Assembly: GCA_900752425.1 (NCBI GenBank)
Contig: CAADVE010000049.1
Location: forward strand, 1 to 12,843
Direction of reading: 5' to 3'
Length of the DNA stretch: 12,843 nucleotides
From: an uncultured Collinsella sp.
GTDB lineage: Bacteria > Actinomycetota > Coriobacteriia > Coriobacteriales > Coriobacteriaceae
This document shows, one piece after another, positions 7,901 to 12,843 of this stretch (position 1 is the first letter of the stretch; every line of letters begins with the position of its first letter). The notes beneath the pieces are model-generated. The model was not told where the DNA came from and did no database searches. It worked only from the letters and a program-made list of their open reading frames with translations. Made by a program: the position numbers and the translations under genes.

Positions 7901-8612
7901 CTGTCCGTATCCGGCGCGCGATTCGTACAGCTACTCGTCAATTGCCACGGCGCTGCATGCCGAGTCCGAGGACCGTGCCGCCGAGGCACGCATGCCCATG
8001 GACGAGGCTGGCGATGATGCGGAGTCGGATGGCTCGGAGACGGCCGATGCAGACGTGGCTGCTGCCGAGCCCGTCGGCAATCCCATGGCCTTGGGTTCGG
8101 CCTTCCACGCCGCCTGCCAGTGGCTCATCGAGATGGGTGCCGACGCGTTGCCCGCTGCGCGCGCCGATGCGCTGGCGCGTCTGTGGTGCCTGACGCCGGA
8201 GCAGCGCGAGCGCTTCGATGTCGCTCTGGATCGCTGGCTCAAGTCGTCGGTTCGTGCCGAGCTGCTCGCGTGGCCGTGCGTTCGCGCCGAGGTGCCGTTC
8301 TTCTCGCTGGGCTGCGAGGACGAGGATATCGCCCGCTACGGCGCCTATGCCGAGGGCGCCATCGATGCCTTGGCAACCGACCCGGCGGATCCGTCGCGCG
8401 CACTGGTCATCGATTACAAGACGGGTGGCACGCCGGATGAGACGCCGGACCAGCTGCTCGAGAAGCACGCCTTGCAGGCGCACGTCTACGCCGACGTGTT
8501 GCACAAGGCGGGCTTTGAGGCCGTGACCGTCAAGTTCGTCCGCGTGGAGCAGGCGAATCCAACCATCTTCGTCGAACCCGCCGAACCTCAAGTGGTCACC
8601 TACAACCTCTAG
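4980..8612 (+). CDS. addA: AddA-type UvrD-family helicase-nuclease subunit
   Basis: At 1210 residues this is close to Bacillus AddA (about 1232). Superfamily 1A helicase motifs appear in order: Q10 (Q motif), Walker A AGAGSGKT (25-32), Ia ITFTKDAAAEI (60-70), II IDEFQDT with D347 and E348, III GDAQQSIYRFRG (from 375), IV NFRS with R426, V VHASKGLEY (721-729) and VI YVAMTRAR with R841. The C-terminal RecB-like nuclease has H1043, D1129 in GAID, D1145 and K1147 in IDYK, and Q1166. An acidic, low-complexity linker (about 995-1037) joins the two parts. With AddB it should unwind and degrade broken DNA ends until a Chi-like site and then promote RecA loading. The ribosome site AAGGAGGG (4961-4968) lies inside the end of addB, 11 bases before ATG 4980, so translation is probably coupled. 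No terminator follows directly. Confidence 0.95.
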   Translation: MDLSTLMPQQLQIVKTLDRPLFVSAGAGSGKTFTLTRRIVYALSPESGPFVEHLDQVLAITFTKDAAAEIRDRVRRALIDEGMDEEALTVDDAWISTIHGMCSRILRAHALELGIDPEFTVLTDTDELMDQAVEHVLARATAPDAAPELAASLKALYAWYPMAGEGGPFGAGTTIKGLVRELLELSSQLPGGMDDVRVARGQADTSALADAYRAALGASKAATEKAQVALDAIDAFEASGKTMADAARLMMSCTMPRASKAFPKEQVELLKAEAADAFINIVLACGGPALDALVGLARSVEAEYRALKAGQSALDNNDLLRMAYEALRDSPAIRAAYEGRFKMVMIDEFQDTDQMQVDLIRYLTGAGERALCTVGDAQQSIYRFRGAEVEVFRRQERKVGSSAAPEATAVTDAPAGELVKLVRNFRSHDEVLRYVARVFDGDDGGLMQGFLDLEASDGRKDTLVADASRRQALFVAGGSTQERTQAKARAIAERFRALADAGQPQGGMVLLLGRMTNADVYAQAFRDQGLDCVIAGGSVFAQTAEVQTVRALVCALANPADTAQGLMPLLASPMFALGAQEFLALATKLDSETGETSRRNIDAGIMSDSDVPGLQDLPLVTRAREVLRYALRRVGRDSFAAIARDVVNASGWFVRLAQRGPEGKAIAANVLKALDAVAEAEAEFGNSPRSIALAFDRFLAGKEAPGALNEEGDGAVRIMTVHASKGLEYPVVAVAECFGVRKSSGAAQMGRVEGGAQVVALPARFDGVKLVDGTFVKGDDVKKQFEHAFKGKGTSLWLPPELMEDVCATGSPAEAFARLRNDDLQLSLEERARLLYVAMTRARELVILAMDTGVSRGKVTAPTFDVETDLTYDVLRRILPTDALDMPQLDADRLVFDNSQPGDYELISLANFTFGEQAFEANASLDAEGRLVRGDAKPEGAGADARAVVTGPADPEPDAFELVYPQAVGVRLGICPYPARDSYSYSSIATALHAESEDRAAEARMPMDEAGDDAESDGSETADADVAAAEPVGNPMALGSAFHAACQWLIEMGADALPAARADALARLWCLTPEQRERFDVALDRWLKSSVRAELLAWPCVRAEVPFFSLGCEDEDIARYGAYAEGAIDALATDPADPSRALVIDYKTGGTPDETPDQLLEKHALQAHVYADVLHKAGFEAVTVKFVRVEQANPTIFVEPAEPQVVTYNL

Positions 8613-8624
8613 CCCTCAGATAAC

Positions 8625-8687
8625 TTGCGGTGGAATACGGACTGTTTTGGCCAAAAAAGCCGCCAAACAGTCCGCATTTCACCGCAA
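8625..8687. repeat. Long imperfect palindrome between addA and dnaE
   Basis: TTGCGGTG (8625-8632) pairs with CACCGCAA (8680-8687), and pairing continues inward through CGGACTGTTT (8638-8647) and AAACAGTCCG (8665-8674). The only faults are one G/T pair, one A/C mismatch and a one-base bulge, and a short GGC/GCC stem closes the hairpin over an A-rich loop. The arms are about 26 bp. There is no T run after either arm, so it is not a standard terminator, although it lies 12 bp after the addA stop. It may be a REP-like element, an mRNA 3'-end stabiliser or a protein-binding site. Confidence 0.75.
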
Positions 8688-8718
8688 CTGCAAGAGGAGC
8701 CGTGTGGGTTTGGCTAGG

Positions 8719-8749
8719 TTCGGGTGCTGTCCGTGCCGTGGGGTAAAAT
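8719..8749 (+). promoter_or_regulatory. Candidate dnaE promoter
   Basis: A good -10 element TAAAAT (8744-8749) sits 40 bp before the dnaE start. The matching -35 is poor; the best nearby is TTCGGG (8719-8724) at 19 bp. Transcription would begin around 8756 and give a leader of about 33 bases. Confidence 0.4.
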
Positions 8750-8788
8750 CGTTCAGTCAGAACACGAACCCGCATCGGAGCTCATCAC

Positions 8789-11700
8789 ATGGCATTCGTC
8801 CATCTGCACAATCACACTGTTTTTTCCATGCTCGACGGCGCAACCCGTATCCAGGATATGGTCAACCGTGCCGTTGAGCTGGGCATGCCCGCCGTGGCCA
8901 TTACCGACCACGGCTACATGTATGGCGTGCCCGACCTGGCGCTGGCCTGCGACGCCGTCAACCACAACACGCCCGAGTACAAAACCTGGAGCCACGACAA
9001 GGCCTTCTTGGAAAAGGACCGCCGCGACGAGCTGGTGGAGCCCGATCCCGAGGAAAACCCGCGCGAGCATGCCCAGTATGTGAAGGACATGGCCATGTGG
9101 GACGAGAAGGGCAACATCGACGAGCTCAAGCCGCCCCTGGTCATCAAACCCATCTTTGGCTGCGAGGTCTACTTTACGCCGGACGAGACGCTCGCCCGCG
9201 ACCATAAGCCCGAGCTCTACCACATGATTCTTCTGGCCAAGGACCAGGAGGGCTACGTCAACCTGATGCAGACGGTCTCCGAGGCCGCCGTGCAGGGCTT
9301 TTACTACAAGCCCCGTGTGACGCTCGACAACCTGCGCCGCCATGCCAAGGGCATGATCTGCACGAGTGCCTGTATCGCGGGCATCATCCCCAAGTACATC
9401 GACCGCGGTGACATGGAAGGCGCCGTCAAGTGGGCCGAGACCTTCCGCGACACCTTCGACCCCGGCGACTTTTACATCGAGATCCAGGAGCACGGCATCA
9501 CCACCGACAACGGCCTGACCGACGAGCAGATGGACCGCACGCTCATCGACATCGCCAAGCAAGTGGGCGTCAAGGTCATCGCCACTAACGACTTCCACTA
9601 CCTGCGCCGCGAGGACGCGCCCGTGCAGGACGTCATCATGTGCATCGGCATGAACGCCAAGGTCGACGACCCCAACCGCATGCGCATGACCGGCTCGGAG
9701 TTTTACATGAAGACCGAGGAGGAAATGCGGGCGATGTTCCCGTATTGCCCTGAGGCCTGCGACAACACGCTCGAGATCGCCGATAAATGCTACGTCGAGC
9801 TCGACTGGGATTCCATCATCCTGCCGCGCTTCCCGCTGCTCGATCCCGGCGAGACGCACGAGAGCCAGTTCCGCCGCGAGTGCGAGAAGGGCCTGCGCCA
9901 GCACTACGGCGACGACTGGGCCACGCGCGAGATCGGTGGCGTCAACATCAAAGAGCGCTTTGAGTACGAATACAAGGTCATCTGCGACAAGGGCTTTGCC
10001 GCCTACTTTTTGATCGTTGCCGAGTACGTGCAATGGGCTAAGGACAACGGCATCGGCGTCGGCCCCGGCCGTGGCTCGGCCGCCGGCGCTATCGTCGCCT
10101 ACGCCATGAACATCACCGCGTTCGACCCGCTCGAGAACGGCCTGATGTTCGAGAGGTTCCTGTCCCCGCAACGTACCGAGATGCCCGATATCGATATGGA
10201 CTTCGACGATGAGCGGCGCCTCGAGGTCGTGGAGCACGTTCGCCAGCTCTACGGCCCCGAGAAGGTCACCCACGTCATCACCTACTCGACCATTAAGGCC
10301 AAGCAGGCCATCAACGACGCCGCGCGCGTGCTGGACTATCCGGTGTACATGGGCCAGCGCCTGTCCAAGATGGTCTCGAGCGACCCCAAGGTCAAGCTCA
10401 AGCAGGTGCTCGAAAAGCAACCCGGCAAAGAGGATCTGTTTAACCCCGACTTTGCCGAGGCCTATAAAAAGGATGACGACGCCCGCCGCATCATTGACAC
10501 GGCGCTCTCGATCGAGGGCCTCACCCGTGGCGAGGGCGTGCACGCGTGCGCCGTTCTGATCTGCCGCGATCCCGTCAACGAGCACGTACCCACCAAGCTC
10601 GATACCAAGGGCGGCGTCGAGATTACCCAGTACGAGGGTCATACCGTTGCCGACATGGGCCTGCTCAAGATGGACTTCCTGGGCCTGCGCACGCTGACGG
10701 TTATCTCTAAGGCCAAGGCTAACATCAAAAAGAACTTCGACATCGACATCAAAGAGGAAGAGATTCCCTTTGACGACCCCGAGATCTTTAAGCTCATGGG
10801 CTCCGGTCACACCGCCGGCGTCTTCCAGGTCGAGTCCGCCGGCATGACGGCTACGATCAAGAACATGAAGCCCACCGAGTACAAGCACGTCGTGGCATTG
10901 ATCGCTCTGTACCGCCCGGGCCCGCTGGGCGCCGGCATGGTCTCGTCCTACATCAACCGTATGAACGGCAAGGAGCCGGCCGTCTCCTACGACGACCGCC
11001 TGGACGACATCCTGGGCGAAACCTACGGCACCATGGTCTACCAGGAGCAGGTTATGCTCATCTCCGTCGAGATGTGCGGCTTCTCCAAGGGCGAATCGGA
11101 CTCGCGTATCCGTAAGCCCGTGGCTAAGAAAAAGATTAAGCTGCTCACGTCGACGGTGCTCCACTGGGAGGATGGCTCGGACGAGACCACTTACGACCAC
11201 TGGATGAATGGCGCTATCAAGAACAACTACACGCGCGAGGTCGCCCAGAAGATTTGGGACGATGTTCTCGAGTTCGCGTCCTACGCCTTCAACAAATCGC
11301 ACTCCGCCGGCTACGCCATTCTGGTTATGCAGACGGCATGGCTCAAGGCGCACTATCCGCACGAGTACATGGCGGCCGTTCTGACGTCCTATACGGGCAA
11401 GACCGATAAGATCGTGCACTACGTCTCGGCATGCCGTCACGACGGCATCCCCGTGCTTTCGCCAGATGTCAACGAGTCCGGTACCGAGTTCACGGCTACC
11501 AAGGAGGGCGTGCGCTTTGGTCTGGCCGGCATCCGCGGCGTGGGCACCGGCGTGGCGCAGGCGATTATCGCCGAGCGCGAGGCGGGCGGTCCGTTTAAGA
11601 CGCTGCACGACTTTGTCGAGCGCGTGGACTCGAGCCAGGCCAACCGCCGCGTGATCGAATCGCTGATCAAGGCAGGCGCCTTCGACTCCACGGGGTATCC

Positions 11701-12592
11701 GCGTCGCCAGATGATGCACTTTGTGGACAAGAACAACCCCGAGAACATCATCGATGCCGCGGTAAAGCGCCAGAAAGATCGCGCGAGCGGCCAGACGTCG
11801 TTCTTCGATATGTTTGGCGACGTTGAGGGCTCGGGCTTTGAGGTGAGCGTGCCCGATCCGGATGGTCAGGAGTGGGACCGCCACCTTAAGCTGAGCCAGG
11901 AGAAGGAAGTTCTGGGCATCTATGTCTCGGACCACCCGCTGCGCCCGTTTGAGTATGCACTTAGCAAAGCGCGCGACTTCTCGTTCTCGCAGATCGACAC
12001 CGGCTACGAAGTTCAGAATCCTACGGGCGGCACCATCAACCAGGAGATTCCCGAGGGCAAGGCGCTGTGGTGGGCCGGTATGGTCTCGAGCGTGTCCAAG
12101 CGCGTGACCAAAAACGGCGACCCCATGGGCATCGTGCAGCTCGAGGATATGGAAGGCGAGGCCACGGTCGTGGTGTTCCCCAAGACCTACAAGGAGGCCG
12201 AGGGGTACCTGTACGGCGAGGTCGATCCCGAGACCGGCGCGCAGCTGTCCGATGCGTTTGTGCGCATTAAGGGCAAGCTCGAGCGCTCGGACCGCGGCGA
12301 CCAGATCATCGCGCAGGAGATCGTGCCGCTGGAGCTCAACGAGGAGAACAACAAGCCCAAGGTGTTTGAGGTCATGGTGCCCAACAGCCGCTTTAGCCAG
12401 GGCAATATGGCGCGTCTTGCCACGGTGCTTACCGCCAACCCGGGCGGCGACCGCGTGGAGATCTTTATCGAGCAGGTGGACGGGCGCGTGCTGCGTGCCG
12501 AAGTTCCGGCCAAGGTCAACGCACGCTCGATTCCGTTGTTGGCAGAGGCAAAGGCCATCGTGGGTAACCAAGGCCGCGTGACGGTGATCTAA
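8789..12592 (+). CDS. dnaE: DNA polymerase III alpha subunit, DnaE1 type
   Basis: The 1267-residue protein is the main replicative polymerase. It starts with a PHP domain in which all nine metal-binding positions known from mycobacterial DnaE1 appear to be kept: H7, H9, D16, H41, E126, H145, C195, D268 and H270. This suggests an active 3'-5' proofreading exonuclease. Residues about 59-115 are an insertion relative to usual DnaE. The palm carries the catalytic aspartates D467 and D469 (PDIDMDFD) and D629 (KMDFLGLRTLT). The fingers include RKPVAKKK (775-782) and FNKSHSAGYA. A tandem helix-hairpin-helix region lies near 911-930, a clamp-binding motif QTSFF at 1002-1006, and an OB fold at about 1090-1175. 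The C-terminal 90 residues are the tau-binding region in relatives. ATG 8789 has GGAG (8777-8780) 8 bases upstream. No PolC-type exonuclease insert is present. Confidence 0.98.
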   Translation: MAFVHLHNHTVFSMLDGATRIQDMVNRAVELGMPAVAITDHGYMYGVPDLALACDAVNHNTPEYKTWSHDKAFLEKDRRDELVEPDPEENPREHAQYVKDMAMWDEKGNIDELKPPLVIKPIFGCEVYFTPDETLARDHKPELYHMILLAKDQEGYVNLMQTVSEAAVQGFYYKPRVTLDNLRRHAKGMICTSACIAGIIPKYIDRGDMEGAVKWAETFRDTFDPGDFYIEIQEHGITTDNGLTDEQMDRTLIDIAKQVGVKVIATNDFHYLRREDAPVQDVIMCIGMNAKVDDPNRMRMTGSEFYMKTEEEMRAMFPYCPEACDNTLEIADKCYVELDWDSIILPRFPLLDPGETHESQFRRECEKGLRQHYGDDWATREIGGVNIKERFEYEYKVICDKGFAAYFLIVAEYVQWAKDNGIGVGPGRGSAAGAIVAYAMNITAFDPLENGLMFERFLSPQRTEMPDIDMDFDDERRLEVVEHVRQLYGPEKVTHVITYSTIKAKQAINDAARVLDYPVYMGQRLSKMVSSDPKVKLKQVLEKQPGKEDLFNPDFAEAYKKDDDARRIIDTALSIEGLTRGEGVHACAVLICRDPVNEHVPTKLDTKGGVEITQYEGHTVADMGLLKMDFLGLRTLTVISKAKANIKKNFDIDIKEEEIPFDDPEIFKLMGSGHTAGVFQVESAGMTATIKNMKPTEYKHVVALIALYRPGPLGAGMVSSYINRMNGKEPAVSYDDRLDDILGETYGTMVYQEQVMLISVEMCGFSKGESDSRIRKPVAKKKIKLLTSTVLHWEDGSDETTYDHWMNGAIKNNYTREVAQKIWDDVLEFASYAFNKSHSAGYAILVMQTAWLKAHYPHEYMAAVLTSYTGKTDKIVHYVSACRHDGIPVLSPDVNESGTEFTATKEGVRFGLAGIRGVGTGVAQAIIAEREAGGPFKTLHDFVERVDSSQANRRVIESLIKAGAFDSTGYPRRQMMHFVDKNNPENIIDAAVKRQKDRASGQTSFFDMFGDVEGSGFEVSVPDPDGQEWDRHLKLSQEKEVLGIYVSDHPLRPFEYALSKARDFSFSQIDTGYEVQNPTGGTINQEIPEGKALWWAGMVSSVSKRVTKNGDPMGIVQLEDMEGEATVVVFPKTYKEAEGYLYGEVDPETGAQLSDAFVRIKGKLERSDRGDQIIAQEIVPLELNEENNKPKVFEVMVPNSRFSQGNMARLATVLTANPGGDRVEIFIEQVDGRVLRAEVPAKVNARSIPLLAEAKAIVGNQGRVTVI

Positions 12593-12630
12593 GGGCGACC
12601 TTGCTGGTCCGCGCGAGATTGGAGGAAGTG

Positions 12631-12843
12631 ATGGCGCAGGGGACGTTTGCGCAGGCGCTTCGTAAGGAGGCGGCGCTCAGCAGTACCTTTATGAAGGGGC
12701 GCTCGCTCATGCTCAACGGCGCCGTGCTGTCGTTTGAGGACTCAGGCTCGCGCTTCTCCAAAAACGTGAACATCGAGGGCTCGGTGCGCGGCTCGCGCGG
12801 CGACCTGTACAAGACGCACGTGGCGCTCGACATGGACGAGCAC
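12631..12843 (+). CDS. Partial gene, probable N-terminus of a SWIM/SNF2-type helicase
   Basis: Only the first 71 residues are in the window; the frame runs open off the right edge. ATG 12631 has an excellent GGAGG (12621-12625) 5 bases upstream and lies 38 bp after the dnaE stop with no terminator between, so it probably shares the dnaE transcript. The visible part has a helical start with FAQALRKEAALSSTFMKGR, then a GAVLSF strand and the pattern VNIEGSVRGSRGDLYKTHVALD. That pattern, in which a VxGS segment and a strand ending in LD precede a zinc-binding CxC motif, resembles the N-terminal SWIM region of bacterial SNF2 helicases. The diagnostic cysteines and helicase motifs would lie beyond the window, so the product is an inference. 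A GTG at 12628 is in frame but badly spaced for the ribosome site. Confidence 0.6.
   Translation, partial: MAQGTFAQALRKEAALSSTFMKGRSLMLNGAVLSFEDSGSRFSKNVNIEGSVRGSRGDLYKTHVALDMDEH

Noticed and set aside
8753..12571. A 1272-codon open frame on the minus strand opposite almost all of dnaE
   Set aside because: It is in codon register with dnaE, so it stays open simply because dnaE avoids TTA, CTA and TCA codons in this high-GC genome. The translation is low in recognisable motifs and rich in His, Leu and Arg, as expected for an antisense shadow.

Overview
The window is a stretch of core chromosome from a high-GC actinobacterium. The best fit is Coriobacteriia, Collinsella-like. That placement is inference from the mix of genes (a YerC/YecD-type TrpR relative, an AddAB-type nuclease rather than RecBCD, a DnaE1 with an intact PHP site) and from codon use strongly biased to C or G at third positions. 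No tRNA, rRNA, CRISPR array, insertion sequence, prophage or integration site was seen.

Layout from left to right: (1) an AT-richer leader with a candidate promoter, then a Rrf2-family Fe-S-type regulator (113-541). (2) A strong terminator at 611-647, probably bidirectional, shared with a convergent minus-strand gene for a small four-helix membrane protein of the YvlD/phage-holin-4_2 family (679-1044). (3) A 324-bp gap carrying a candidate extended -10 promoter for a small TrpR-like regulator of the YerC/YecD family (1369-1668), closed by a terminator. (4) A gap with a GGGGACGG-type motif and a hairpin that look like a repeated intergenic element. (5) A two-gene unit, addB (1878-4976) then addA (4980-8612), encoding the helicase-nuclease that processes DNA double-strand ends. 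(6) A gap with a long imperfect palindrome (8625-8687) and a candidate dnaE promoter. (7) dnaE, the replicative polymerase alpha subunit (8789-12592). (8) The start of another gene (12631 to the window edge), probably the N-terminal SWIM-like part of an SNF2-type helicase.

Functionally the right three quarters concern DNA metabolism. AddAB resects broken ends to load recombinase, DnaE replicates and probably proofreads through its PHP domain, and the last gene may be a DNA-dependent ATPase. The left quarter holds two small regulators and one membrane protein.

I found no convincing undescribed multi-gene system. The most unusual features are the long palindrome between addA and dnaE, the repeat-like intergenic motif at two sites, an AddB that lacks most of the usual iron-sulfur cysteines and the Walker A motif, addB and addA lying in one reading frame with a single amber codon between them, and a roughly 60-residue insertion inside the DnaE PHP domain.
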